Numbered from the stretch's first letter, positions 39,801-53,317 are shown. The stretch is 64,000 nt of DNA from Ascaris suum (GCA_013433145.1 CM024185.1:6489001-6553000); one strand, 5' to 3'. Notes: generated by a model from the letters alone, not told the origin. Numbers and translations: made by a program.

Positions 39801-41077
39801 AGATATGCAGATTTTCTCCGCCAAAAGTTTCTCCTTTATTCTTTTTGTGCTTATTTTCACTATGTTATCCCATATTCGTTTTGATTTTCAATTATTATAA
39901 GTGCAGGATATTATCCAATATAGTGTTTCGACAACTCATAACTATATGACGCGAGTAAGTTTTTGCAATATGCTAATAATTTCTCCTTGAAACTGATTTA
40001 TGCAAAACAATTCCCAGATGAAACGATGAGGTTGTGGTCAATATTATACTACAAGCAACCAAAATATTTCGATTCGATAAGCAAATATTTATCAAAAGTG
40101 TTTGCAATAAGACCTCGTTCAGCTGAGCAGCATATACATTGAAATACAAGCATGGCCTTTATTTTTATTTTTTAACTTCAGAAATTGCCTTTCAAACTAT
40201 TTTTTTTTTGCCTGTCGAATTATGAATTCCCAAACAACCTTCCGGGATATTACACGATGGCTATCCAGTAACATCAATATAGTCCACCAAGCCTTAGTCG
40301 TTTTGTTGTTCATAACCTTTTTACACACGTCATAGTCTTTGCCATCTCCATCACCCTCTCTCACCAAAAATTTTTTAATACCAGATTCGCTTGTCTCATT
40401 TCTATTTTCCTATAAGAACATTTAATGACTAAAGATGCCTTCCCAATTATGTTTGAAGACCTTTCACACCTGTCTGCCATACAGTTAAATATAAAGATTC
40501 ACTCACCTAATAGTTGACCCCAAAACGAGAATCCATAAAAAGATATAAGCCATAGCTTCGCTTGGCTAAATCAAAGTTCAGAGAAACAGACAAACCTATC
40601 CTTATTGCTTAGGATTTCACCATCTAGAGATATCTTAAACAACTTGTTTTTCCGTTTTGACATACACACATCCACATATTACATTTTTCTTCTATGAGCG
40701 CAGCCCTATTCACTTCGAAACAAATTCGATCGTGGTTTCTTATAATTAATCAGCAAACTGAATTTAATATACCGTTCGTGGGATCATAGAGTGTATGCAA
40801 TTCATTTCTAGCTTTCACTAATGTTGACGCTAAAAACATGAGAAAAACATTCCAACTTATTACTCATAAAAATAAATTTGAAAACAATACCGACCAGTAA
40901 GTGGTCGTTTGATCGACTCCTTTAGTTCATGAGCAGGTTCTTTGTTGAAGAGACCTTTAATGGCGGTACTCGGTGGCTCTTTGAACAGACTCCCAAGACG
41001 ACTTTTTCTGCCCGCATCGCTCTCACGTTCTTTCACTCGTACATTCAACACTTGCTCGACATCTGAACAGTGTTCAC
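36821..41077 (-). CDS. ift-43: Intraflagellar transport protein 43 (IFT-A subunit), 5' end incomplete
   Basis: Exons on the minus strand: 40895-41077, 39525-39638, possibly 38520-38580, 37478-37598, 36821-36993 (stop TGA). The last two give the conserved IFT43 C terminus: APNVSVNRVAAMYQLDALN, FLAKLDEIDLSLLSRYL, CSEDEVKDEGVAWTWDYVF, STEMREEW. The family pattern is Ala-Pro-Pro before a Tyr/Leu-Asp helix, then Asp-Leu-Leu, then Trp-x-Trp-Asp and a final Glu-Trp. IFT43 belongs to the IFT-A complex that drives retrograde transport in cilia; in worms this means ciliated sensory neurons. The N-terminal exons carry three LF-x-x-P-like repeats. Exon 40895-41077 enters in phase needing one upstream base, so a 5' exon with the start codon is missing. 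Splicing between 39525 and 37598 is uncertain. Confidence 0.85.
37915..38040. repeat. Degenerate TTACCC/GGGTAA minisatellite
   Basis: About ten imperfect copies of a 10-13 bp unit around CTTACCCG or CTTACCCA on the plus strand. It lies in an IFT43 intron. Read in the sense (minus) direction each copy is GGGTAAG, resembling a 5' splice site. Confidence 0.8.
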
Positions 41078-41460
41078 CTGTTTATTACTGCTTCCCGCTT
41101 GCACAGCACATTGCCCATTCCCTGCATCGTCGATTCCAAAGTTGATAATCGTTTAAGGACCTTCAATCGGCGTATGGACGAGGGTCACAGAGAGTAACGG
41201 GTGTCTGCCACCAAAGCGTTAGCCAAGCAATAGGCTGAATATTAAAGAATCCAGAACGGAGGATTCCTGACGAGAATGAAATTCGTGGATAATTCACAGG
41301 TGTGTAAAAAATGAGGCTCTGAAGATTTTCATTAGCACATCTTCTCTTCTACGAAGGCGAACGACCTTCCCCTCGGTTCTAGTAACGACCGTAATACTTT
41401 ATCCACTATTATACAAATGTTCTACCATAAAAAAACAATAATTGCGCCTGATAACGAAAA

Positions 41461-41476
41461 ATATTTAGCGATTCCT

Positions 41477-41571
<95 letters not shown>

Positions 41572-41660
41572 GCAAACAAACAAACAAACAAACAAACAAA
41601 TAATTTCCTTTACGGTTTCCTTGGCTAACAGTGACTAATAATAATAATAATAATATTTAA
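41461..41660. repeat. Compound AAT/AAAT/AAAC microsatellite
   Basis: A run of AAT units (about 41480-41533) passes into AAAT units and then AAAC units to about 41600. A second, shorter AAT run lies at about 41636-41656. It lies between the end of the PTB-like gene and the first recognised IFT43 exon. Confidence 0.95.
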
Positions 41661-41778
41661 TAACAATTAATGTTACTTGGCTACGACAAAATGAACTTCT
41701 ATATACGCAGTAGTTAGGCACAGCATGCACCAAATCCATCCAATCCTACCTTAAATCCTCTCCTCATGATGAACCGAC

Positions 41779-44700
41779 CTAAGTAACTACATTACGCCAT
41801 ACTTTAAAGGATAACTCGATAAACGATTCACAAATGCGAAGTTCGAGACAAATGTTCGCATCTTTGCATTCCACAGGTTTCACCGGAAAACAACTTCCAC
41901 AGAAATATTTCACCCGAGAACATAGGAGACAAATGAAAGGGGGAAAAACTCGAGAAACAGCCACACATTTCTCGCCCAGATTAATCAATAAACATAACTG
42001 CAAATAACTAGCTTAATTAGAGATAAAGGTGGTGGGTAAAAAAAAAGGTAAGAAGACTAAACGTTACCTAAAGCTTCAAACACTCTGCCCCACAGGTGAT
42101 ATCTAAGTCAAGTGACTTAACCACTTCTCAGGTCGAATGCAACGCCGTTTTATGCAATCGCACCAATAAGTGAGCATTTTTATTGGCGCAAACAATTCAT
42201 ACGCTATACAACGAAATGATAGCCACAATCCTAACGAAATAATTATAGAAAAAAATCTAATGTAAAGGAAAGACGAAAAAAAAACCTCTAAAGATATACT
42301 TCGAAAACAATAAAATCATATCAAATTCATCGATTAATTCGTCAATAAATTGCAGCGATAATCAAACTCAATCACTGAAGAAAAGTCAATAAACAAATCA
42401 GTGCATCATTGTGGAAATAAATTTGCGGCTGTCAATAAGCGATACAAATAAAATTTTTCTAATTGCCAATTGCTCTTCGATCAATATGCATAACGCATTT
42501 AAACATCAACCTCACACCCTAAATGTTAATTATCGTCATATTCCTCCCCCCCCCTCCCCAAAAAAAAATCAAATCAAGCGTGATAAAGGCTTAAAGGCTT
42601 ATTTAATAAACTGAACAAAGAACAAATAATGCGAAAAAAAGGAGAAAAAAACGGGTTTCACTAGTAAAGCTTGTTAAGGCCATTTCATATATAATTCCAA
42701 AGGAAGAACAAAATATCAAAATATCAACAACATAGATCAATATATAGATATCAATACCAATATCAAACAACAGTATCAATAGAAAAGCAAAGAATAAACC
42801 CATATTGGTTTTATCTTGCATTATAGATTAAACAAAGACGGTCAATATTAATAGCGAGCTAGATGAAAACCCAAGCTTATCAGAGATAAAAAGAGAGCGG
42901 GGGAGGGGGGATGGGAGGGAGGAGGAGGAGGAGACAGATAAAATGCTCCCGAAGTTTGCTACCAAATCTAATCGACCGTTCGGCATTCACACTATTGACC
43001 TCACGTATTCGTGTACCTATCATTATTCCGCCTTATCACCTATAATACTATTATTTTTGAATTACAGTAAATACTACGCGCGAACGTTGCCCTTCTTCCT
43101 TTCCATATTCTCTTCTTTTCTTTGCTCTCTCATATTTATTTCTTAAACTGTTCAATTTAAACAATGAGGGTGAAATCATCAACAAAACAAAATAAGACAA
43201 AATAACAAAAAACAAACAAACAAACGAACACCCTTTTTTTCCAAGGCTCGATTCAATAAGATACAAAAAAAAACTCCTTAATGAAGGATAACATCCCCAT
43301 AACTCATCAATTCTGATTTTATTTGCCTCAACAAATGGAAGTTGTCATACACTTTCACAGCTCTTCCAGAAAAAGGTCATTTGGGAATACACCACCAGCA
43401 ATCGGTACCTCCAACAGCCCAGCCAGGTGATTCATTCCCCTAATGAAGTAAATAAATTTTCATGAATCTATGCGCTTTCTTTAACAGAATTTTACAACAG
43501 CAGGTATCAAACACCTGTCATTAGTGAAATGATCCGTATTTCAGCGTTTTCTTAGCACATTTACCGACTACAACGCAAAGCAGGATGCAAAGGTATCAAG
43601 AAAAGGTAAACGATTCGATTAATCTCACCAAATAGCAGCCCTTCATGAAAAAAAAGAGGAAGAAATTAGATAAGAAATCAAATAAAATCATCAATGCTAT
43701 TATCAAATGCTCGTACTAAATTCCATTTCCGCCCTAAGCATATAAATAAAAGATCCTGCATCGACATCCTTTCGCCTAAATATGTTCTTCAGACCTTGCT
43801 CCATCCCCTCCCGCCCCTTCCCTTGCCACACAATAACCGAGAGCATGTTATCAGCAAATGAAAAGTCATACAAGCCTAAGTGATAACAGGTAGTCGTCGT
43901 ATAACAGGTATAACAGGTGCAATAGGACGGTCGGCCCCCCACTCACAACAAGTCTGCTGACACACACACACGACGTGCATTTAATGCCATCAGCACGCAC
44001 CGCACACGCACACCGATTATTCATCATCAATGCTCCTTACCATCATCGCCCATCAACGTCGCATCGCTGCAACGACGCGATCGGGAAAGACATTTTGCGC
44101 ATATAACATCACCGAGGATGCACAAACCTCCGACAAAACTGCCACTTCGGTTTTCCGAAACCGGAATCCCAAGAAACCGGAACCAAAGCTACAGCACTGA
44201 AGTCACGCTACTCGAACTTCGGCTCAAAAAACTACCGGAACTGCAAAAAGCTTAAAACACATGAGACCTCTAGGCAGTTTTTATGCAAGTAAATACACCA
44301 CATCAAATAAGAAAGGTAATGATGAGCACAGCAGTCATACGCAATCCACCTGACAACCATCCAGGTGCAAATTACCTGTGTCCACCATTATTACATAGAC
44401 TATGAAGCAAATAGATGGGCAGGCTAAACAGGTAACTATATCACACAGGCTTATTTGATTCATATAATGTCCAGAGGTCTAAGCCTCACATAAATAAAAT
44501 TATAAAACATTCACTGAAACTGGCTTCTGAATTGTTTTGGTTGCTGCAATGTGTGCAGAAATTTTTTGCGGTCCCCTGGATCCTTGGGCGTCAAGACAGT
44601 CTTGCTCTCGGCTAGAAGCCATTTCCTCATGGGAAGGGGGTCATAGGTGCATTCAAACGTGACAAACGTCCTCCTCTGCAAGGAAAAAAGCCGGGGAAAA

Positions 44701-47000
44701 CTCGTGGTTCAAATAACGCGCCTACTGTCTTAATCATATAACTAAAAAAAGCAGTTGTCATAGACGTGCTATGAGCTTCTCAACGTTACCGCTGTGAGGT
44801 GATCCGACCCGTTAAGGAATGTCACCGTCCAACCGCACCTTCGAAAATACCACATTAATATATTCTACTACCTGTTGAGAGAACCTGCATACTATGGATA
44901 TAAACTACATACAAAAATATAGCTCTGCAAATCTACCTTCAATTCATACTACCTCACACCTAGTAATTACTGCCTTGCGTATTTGCACACCTGGTGAACA
45001 GGTAAGCCAAGCAATTGCCACTTAGCATGGTCATAATCTTAACACAACCACAATTTCAAGCATCTAATGAAGCATGCATCCAGCAGCCATTGCTGCAAGC
45101 ATACAACAGATACTTCTTATAATCAAAAAATAACAAGCGTAAAAGAATGGCGTCATTTCCGGATTCGCCAATACTTCCAGAAAGGTAAAAATTAGTGAGA
45201 GTGAACTAGCATGACGTTCGTTCTTCTAATACATCCTTATCTTCTTAAGTTTCTTAGCTCGATAAGTACAGAGGAAGGAGAAGAAAAAAGAGGTTTGCAA
45301 TCCATCAGTACGCTACGACACGAAAACCGAACTCAAACGCTAAGCAAACATTCAGATCGAACCGATGCGGTACTTCGAAAGGGTTTGCAAAGATGATGCA
45401 ATAAATTGCAAAATAAGGAAACCATCAACACAAAAGGAACAGAAAACAACAATATGACTGTGAAAGAACAAGACGAGCATTTAGATAAAACATTCAATAA
45501 CAGAGATCGGGCGCTAGAAGACATAGTGCGACAGCGCTAGCTGATATCTCCAACAGCACTTCCTACCGCTCTCGACCAATTCTGGAATAGTGCACCCCCA
45601 CCTGGTCCTCATTTAGTGCTAAATACCTTCAGAGTGCCGGGAAAATGCAGTAACAGTTCAGGTAAGCAGCACTCCAAAAGATATTCTCAGGTCCCTTCAA
45701 ACTGAGTCGATGTCGAACTGAAGAATTACATTCAACCAGAGCCTCTGCTGCAATATTTTAAAGCACTCTCTTCCAGGTTTTTCTTTCTTCGGCAGTATTT
45801 TTTTATATACTCCATTTGATGCTACATCCCTCACAACTGGAGAGGCAATTGAGTGTACAGAAGGATATTCTTAACTTATTCGCATATAGAATTCATGCGT
45901 TTAATGAAATCTTAAAATGCCGAATTTCTTCACGACTGTTCATTAACCGAATTTTTGTGTTCTCCCCTCCTCCACCCTCCATGAACAGAACTTCCCAAAA
46001 TTACCGTGGCAAGGATAATTTGCACAAAAGAATTGAAGGAAAAATTTGCATCAGTTGTTGCAATTTGCATATTGGTCAAACCTCCACCTTACTCGACTTT
46101 CCAAACCGTTGTGCCATTAAAGCAATGCACTCGAAGAACGAACAAATGCATTTCGGGCCCATTAGTCAAAGCAAATATGAGCCGGTAATTCGATGAAAAT
46201 TTCAACTCTTTAAACAAGGACCGTTCCCTCGACATGGACAGCGCACCTTTTCAAAGATAAAACAGCTTATATAAAACGACCGTCGACACATTCCCCCTGA
46301 GGTGAAGGAAGCAATTTACCTTGTTGCAAATTTCTGTTGCATTGCTTGGGTGTTGCATTTGCTAAAATTGCATCTGTTGCATTGCTAAAATCCCTTGCAA
46401 ATGACGACCGTCACCTCTCAACGGGTGTTGCAAGTTTAGAAGCAACATACCAGCATCTTCAAAAGCCTCATCTGGATGTTCACTAAAGAGTGAGGAGTTC
46501 CGATCAGCGAGACGACGACGACCTCGCCCTCGAACTCGTGGCTTGCTGTCTGTGCCGTTGATAACTTCCATCACGAACATATCACACTCATTCCTTAAAA
46601 AATAATGTCTAATTACATCTCAAACAAAAAACTGCCGTCCCCTCCCCCTCCCCTCCCCTTCCAACGACTTTTTCAGGTCACAAGTATTACCAGGCAAAGT
46701 TTTACTGGGAGGTCACCTTAGCCCTAATCGGTGAATCTAAGATAAACCACTGACCTGCCCATCGAGGAGCATTTAAAAACCTCCGTGAATAATGAGGTCT
46801 CCTTTCAGCAATTTCAAACGTAACACTCTTTATGTTCTCTCGACATCTTTGCAACGAAATGTCGACAGTGATCGATTCCCTCCTTTTTCAGTGCGCACCG
46901 TCGCAACGTCTTCCGATCCGCTGTATCGACTACAACGGCGACTGCATGTGACCCATCGATGACCACATAGGAATAGGTAACACCAGGCCCCACTTGCCAC
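41779..47000 (-). CDS. Unidentified protein with a PTB/PH-like segment, 5' incomplete
   Basis: Exons on the minus strand whose phases agree: 46820-47000, 46755-46780 (26-nt micro-exon), 46451-46593, 46093-46246, 44790-44838, 44515-44675, 43359-43439, and 41779-41893 ending in TAG. The first two read VTYSYVVIDGSHAVAVVVD, TLRRCALKKEGIDHC, HFVAKMSREHKECYVFKCSS, which has the strand pattern and final Cys-x-Val-Phe of PTB/PID folds. Then come a basic Arg/Gly linker (PRVRGRGRRRL), a beta-rich part (NYRLIFALTNGPEMHLFVL, GWTVTFLNGSDHLTARRTFV), KWLLAESKTVLTPKDPGDRK, and a tail PVECKDANICLELRICESF. The family was not recognised. Upstream exons should lie above 47000. It sits directly upstream of IFT43 on the same strand, about 700 nt away, as in nematode operons. 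Exon calls are by eye, so the protein model is provisional. Confidence 0.5.
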
Positions 47001-48361
47001 CTGGTGCGGGTAAAAGGCGAAAACAGGTAAAACCAGACGTCCCTTTTCACCTGATGCAGGTAAAAAGCGCTCTCCCAATCTCACCCAGACTTAAGACACG
47101 CAGAATTTTTTTGTTCGCGAAATAAACATTAGCAACAAAAATTACAATCAATAAATAAGGTACATCGTTACGCTGCAATTGTTATCATAGGAGAAAAGTA
47201 TATAATATTACGATGAAGTTTTATTGAAAAATTAAATAATATCAAACCGTCAAGTTTCCGATAAAACGAACTTTTTCAAACGTAGAATAGAAAATGTGCG
47301 AGCATTAAGTTGATGACCACTGATTGAGAGTGCCACTATTAAAAGCGCAAATGTCGTAGCATCGACGCGTGCAACAAACGGACAGCATAAATCTAATATT
47401 ACTTCTATATAAACAAATTTGTCGACTTCTTTTCTCAAAATACTATTTTATTTTTTATTTTGTTAAGAAAAATTTCGCTATTCAAAAAATGAGGAAAAGA
47501 ATATAAAATAAGAATAAAGACGACGAATTTCATTAGGAATAAATAAAATTAACTCAAATAATTCAACGCAAAAAACTGCTCGATATATAAAAATAAAATA
47601 TAAGCAATTATACTCTTATTTAAATCAGTCAAAACGAATTCCAAAAAAAAAAATCCCCAAAATTTTAGAACCTTTTTGTCACCTATAATGTAATAAATGT
47701 TCTAAACATTGGCTTTTTTTTAATGATCTGTCCATATTTGAATAGAAATGAGTCCTTAGCTATCCTTACCACCACTAACTATCTCCAAGTGAAGCTGAGT
47801 TATAATGTCATTCCTAATTAAGGTCATAATCAAACGAAAAGGGGGAAGGAAAAGATTTTCTGTTTAAACAGTTCTCGACTTTCATCGTCTCTACTCAATA
47901 AATTAGTTCGGAAACTAGTCCTGGTATCAGGAAGGGGGGAAGAGGAAGAGGGGATATGCCTTGTGAGTATCAAGGCTTATTCCCCCTCCCTCCCAAAAAA
48001 GCCTCTTGACGGATAACTTTGTCCTAGCCTAAAACTATGCTTAAACCGCGCTTGAATGTCATGTTTGTTAAAAAAAAGAGACTTCTGCGTTTTGCTGCAA
48101 CAAATCTCTCTAATAGCTCATAATAATCATTGCTTCATTCTTTAGCAGCTGGCAAGGTTGTAATTATGCTCATAATATCATAGTTCAGGTTTATTCCACC
48201 TACATAAAACTAATTCAGTATAAACACCTTGCCTCTAACCTAAAGGCCAATCAGTGGGATCGCACAGACATTGTGTGCCAGCTCGCTTCATTTGCATCGA
48301 TCCTCTATAATCTTCAATGGTCACTTAAATCAACATCACCTAATTCCCATCGTCACTGTTC

Positions 48362-49165
48362 GTGCACACTACAGCCAGGCTATTCGTGCTTCGTTGTTGC
48401 ATTTTTCAGCTCAATTTCTTTCTTTTTCAGCAAAACCTAGCACCCAGAGCAGAACCTTCCTACCGAATAATATCCCCCTCTCCCAGATATTTAAAGGCAC
48501 CTCCCACACCCCTCGATCTCTCACTCTCAACACATCCTTCGGGATACTCTAAAATCCTCCTGCGTCGGACATCACATACAACTGTTGTTATATGTGTGAA
48601 TGTTCAAATATTCTTAACCGCTTTTTGTTCAGAGAACCAGAAGATTTTCATTGACTCAAAGAAATTTCACTGCAGCGAATGGAAAAACGCGCCAGATGGT
48701 CTTGCACGATATGTGCTTTTTGCAGATTCCCTTATTAGACAACCAACACTGCAAATTGCAGACAAATTGAAATAAGCCCTAACGCAGCAGTGCTTCTACA
48801 TTTTAGTTTAAATGATCATTCGCGCTAATCTCACATAAAAGATTGGTTTTTATGCATTTCTTGTAAAATGAATAAATAAATAAATACTAATGGACCCGTA
48901 GAGGTACCGACTGATATGTTGAGTGAAAATGCAGAATCGATCACATGACGCATCCATCTTTTTAAGGACTGCTTCATTGTTTGCAGCTTCTTTGGAATTT
49001 ATGAAGGAATTACGAGAGCGGTTTATGGAGTCGTCTGAGGTTGAAGACAAATTAAACTTCCACGTATATAGCTTTGATAACTCACGCAGTAAAACTATAG
49101 AAGAGACAATATATATATCTACATATGCTGAACTACATATATACTTATACAGAGTACCTATAGTA
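48362..49165 (+). other. Two adjacent plus-strand open stretches, possible exons
   Basis: The 48362-48775 frame becomes protein-like only at its end (IFIDSKKFHCSEWKN, DGLARYVLFADSLIRQP), just after an acceptor-like TTTTTGTTCAG. The 48923-49165 frame has a good TTGTTTGCAG acceptor and then SLEFMKELRERFMESSEVED with coding-like codons. No family was recognised. The complementary strand is also open in the second stretch, so the coding strand itself is uncertain. Confidence 0.2.
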
Positions 49166-52100
49166 TAAACATACAAATGTATATATACATGTATATATAC
49201 TATAATGAGCCGTAAAAACAGACTTATAAAGTTGCATTAAATAAAATGTTAGGTCATTACCAAGTTGAACGTTTGAATGTAGCGGTCACTCACTTATTTC
49301 GATAGTTTTTTCACACAATCCCCTCCAATAACAATAAATTCTAGACCTGAAACGCAAGAGGATTTCATCTGTCGCGAAACCATTCTAAAAAGTGTTTGCT
49401 AATCGAAAACCTAAACTCATTTGTCTTATATGAAAGCAATTGCTTTTACCTCGAAAATACAAATACACTCCCTTCCATCCATTTTATTACACCTTCTATA
49501 TATGAAGAGAAATAGTTCAATCGCAAAGTTCCACCAATTGCCCCATCAACGAACTTCAACTTTTAAAGAAGGGTATACAGCAATATTTTCATCTCCCCTT
49601 TCACTCAAAAAAGTGCACAAAATTAAAATTAACTTCTATACTTTTCCTTAAAACTTCCTCTATGGAATAACTGCACAACCTATCTCACAGAAAGAGAAGT
49701 GGGAGGGAATGAAGGTGGGGGAGGGGGGAGGGAGGGAGGGAGAAGCAGAAAAGCGAGACTTTAGAATTGAAGCGATTATTTCTTTCAGATGTCATTTGGA
49801 TGAGAACTTTTCAAGTTCTAAGACGTTCTCAATGAAACGTTTTCTCTAATGAAAAAAAAAGAATTAGCAAATTACATTAACTGATGTCAGTCAATGAATT
49901 TGTGCCCTCTCAAAAACATTCATCTCCAACATCTTTTCTTTTTGAATCAAATTTGATTAAAAGCATTTTTTATAAACGATAACGAGCGGATATCTTCAAC
50001 GCATAGAAGTTCATAGATATACCCTAATATGAAATGAGTTTACAAGTGAATCCAACCGGAAAGAGGTATAACACCTGGATTATTATTAAACCTTAAAGTT
50101 GGCAAGAAATACAGGTGTGAAACTAGTGAACAACATTTCCCGTATAAAATGTCCTAAGGAGATAAGTGCAACGTTGCAATGCGCTATAGCACCTGTTTGT
50201 CCGTAGAATGTATAGAGGTCACTGATCGATGGTGCCTGCCACATACAACGTCGCTCGATCAATCGATATCTGTCCGCACTTCGATGCGCCACAAACATTC
50301 ACAGAGCACCTACGAAATGCGCGCTTTATATACTCGAGAACCGAACGAGACAGCCATCTGTCACAAGGATTGAAACAACTTCCAAACAACAAGATGATGG
50401 GTCTCCTCGAAAATTAGCCATCGGTACTATTGGTATCAATTGTGGGACGTATCTCCGAGGCTTCTGGATTCGAATGCGTTGCTGCTAACGTAAACGCAAC
50501 CGCGGCCACAAAGTTGAATGAAAAGTGTAAACGCATTGAATTTGATCCAATTCATTACTTCTTAACAGCTCCAGCGTATTCTGTTTCCGCTATGCCGGCT
50601 TCTCTTCCTTTTTTTCCTTCCATCTATTCAAAAACTTTGTTACAGAGCATCGCCAAAGTTCAGCAATTTACACCATACACATAGCACAGGTATAGTGAAG
50701 ACGGTAGAGGAAAAACCAGGTAAGATATATGGTCTGACCATACAGGTAAGATATATGCGGCACAAGGTATGCACAATGAAGGTCACCCTCTAACATGAGG
50801 AGATGAAGGTGAAGGACCAAAGCTCAGTTTTTATTAATTCAATGATGAATTCGGCGTTGGTAAAAATGAGAAGAATGAGGGATTCAAATGCTATAATTTA
50901 GCATTAAGGCTGCAAATCAGAAAAACTAAAACACTCTGATCGATTCGTCGGAATTGAATTATTTACTAAGGGAGAATCTTAACAGTTTTTCTCGTTATAT
51001 TTGCAAAAAAAAACTGCTTAAACTTTTATTCGGAGTGAAAATGCTGAATTACTTTAATGATTTCCTATCTTTAAAAAAAATTTGTTTTAATTGCATTTAT
51101 AAGTGATTAGTAAAGTGTGGATATGGGAGTAGTTGATCTTTGGCTCCATTTGACTCCATTCTTGGAGTCAAAACAGCAATTTATGGCTCCTCTCCTCCCT
51201 AGGTAATCTGCTCGTTTCGTATTTTAATCAGCGTCAAATTTTGCAACTTTTATTCATTTATATTCTTTTTTAAATTTGTAATTTTTTTTAGTCGTATATT
51301 CACCATTCTATTATATCCTCTAAATGAAGATTATTACGTCTAAATAACTATCGAATATTATTTACTAAATAATTGGGAAGATTTACAGGAAATACAAAAG
51401 ACATCTCTAAGATAACTGCCTAAAAATTGCGAATAAATATCACGCAAATAGAAGTAATATAAACAAGAACCAACATAAACGCAAAATTTACCTTCAATAA
51501 AGGTAAGTGCACAGGTAGGAATATGTCGATCATAACGATTAATCACCTGTTCACATGATATCACCTACTGAACGCTAAAACCTTGCAGAGAAAATAAAGA
51601 GAACTATAGATGCACCTTGCAGTATTTCAACGATAAGTTCCATCCCGTATAACGAAAGAGAGGCGAGGGGTTGAGGAAGATGAGTGGCCACTTCTTTTTT
51701 TGGAATTTAAAAGTAATAAATTTGACAAATTGCGGTATTTTCCTTAGTATATGGCTAAAAAGTTGTCACTATTTTATTCGATATTCATTAAATAACCGAA
51801 AGAATGTCCTCCCATTTCGATAAATAGAAATAAAAGAGTTTATGTAACGCATTCAACATAAGCTAAAGAATAGAGAACACAACGTTCGGGTGCCTAATCC
51901 CCCCCCCCCCCCCCTCCCCTCACCAAAATATTCGTGCTGACGCACTCTTTATAGGTTCCCCTTTCTTTTCATTGAGTTCCACTGCTGAAAAGTTTTAATA
52001 CTGCGATTTAAAACATCACTACTATACATTTACTTATTTGTTTATTGTTTTTAAATCATCATTACTGCATATTTTTTTAAATGAATGTAGAAAATATTGA

Positions 52101-53317
52101 CTGAATCGTATGAGTAGTGGGAAAATTACGTTCAACAAAATAGAATGTTGAATCGAAATCGAACGACTTAGTAAAATCGACCGCGTCTCTTTATCGGCAA
52201 ATTTATGGAGTTAGAGCATCCCCTATAAAGCCCGTTTCATTCTTCTGCTAATCTCCAATCCTCAGTCATTTTTTTCTACACTTTAGATTTATTTCAATAT
52301 AAGAAATATACCTCAATTATTACAAATATAATAAAATAGCTTCTTAAAGAGGGTTGTTAAGCTATGATTGAGATATAAGCGTAGATGTTAACGAAGATTA
52401 TATATAAAGAAAATTTCCAGAAATATGGAATTCGGAACGTATTATACTCTTGGGGAAAAAACAGCCGAAGAGTGTATTCTACAACTTGATAACTTTTTGT
52501 TGATGATGGCAAAAAAAAAACTCCAAAACTGCTATGAAAGCTCCGACAACGCTCCGACACGGCTGCTATTACACATCTCGCATTTTCGTCGGCATATTGC
52601 CGACTTCTAACCGACAAGCTCGCGTCATATTTCAGTGTATCTATTTTTTTAAGGAAAGAGAGTTGGTAAAGGCTGTAGTTTTTTTTTTTTTTTTTGCAAT
52701 CTGGGGTGAAGAGAATACAAGGAAGGTATATTAAGCTTCATCATATTATTTCACCTTACTATGACGTTCTTTTACGGATATTAAAAAAAAAGACTTTTTG
52801 GAGTTTGAAACTTGCCATGATCCTCTCAGAAGGCGTTACTAAGTTTATTTTAAAGTTTTCAACTTTTTTTATGCGCGTGGATAAGTTTTGATGAAAATTA
52901 ACGATTAAAAAATATTTCACAATAGATATAATAGCTGTAAAAAAAAGAGGCAAATAAATTCTACGTCTGCATACTACACATATTTCCTGTAGAACTTTAT
53001 GAATCATAGAGTTGTTCAAAACTTTTCCGGCGCACCTATACTTTCAATGATATGTACGACGTTATACTCTCATTTCTCCTAAATAAATAAACATGAAATT
53101 CTTTGAAAAACCACCTGAATATTAGAACTTAATTATAAAACTTTACCTGCCCACTAATAATAAATTTTTATTTAAGCACAAAGAAGAGATAAACAATAAT
53201 AAAATTGAATTGGTCAATCAAGCATAAAACAGTTTACTTTGAGCACCTGCAACAATAAACTCAATGCTCGCAACAATTTACAGAGCAGACATTAGAAGGC
53301 GTGCCAATATCATTGAT

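Noticed and set aside
43703..43942. Minus-strand stretch with an acceptor (LYDFSFADNMLSVIVW), considered as an exon of the PTB-like gene
   Set aside because: No usable donor at its end, much of the frame is a G-rich low-complexity run, and the phase does not fit the neighbouring exons, which join without it.
45211..45537. Plus-strand A-rich frame with charged, coiled-coil-like translation
   Set aside because: It is interrupted by a TGA, its composition follows the A-rich DNA, and no splice sites or family support it.
41779..47000. Assignment of the PTB-like gene to tomosyn, Lgl or a TBC RabGAP
   Set aside because: Early resemblance rested on a misread frame. No WD repeats, v-SNARE segment or TBC catalytic motif is present.
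50437..50557. Short minus-strand ORF starting MRLHFSFNFVAAVAF, resembling a signal peptide
   Set aside because: Only about 40 codons, several frames are open on both strands here, and no downstream exon joins in phase.
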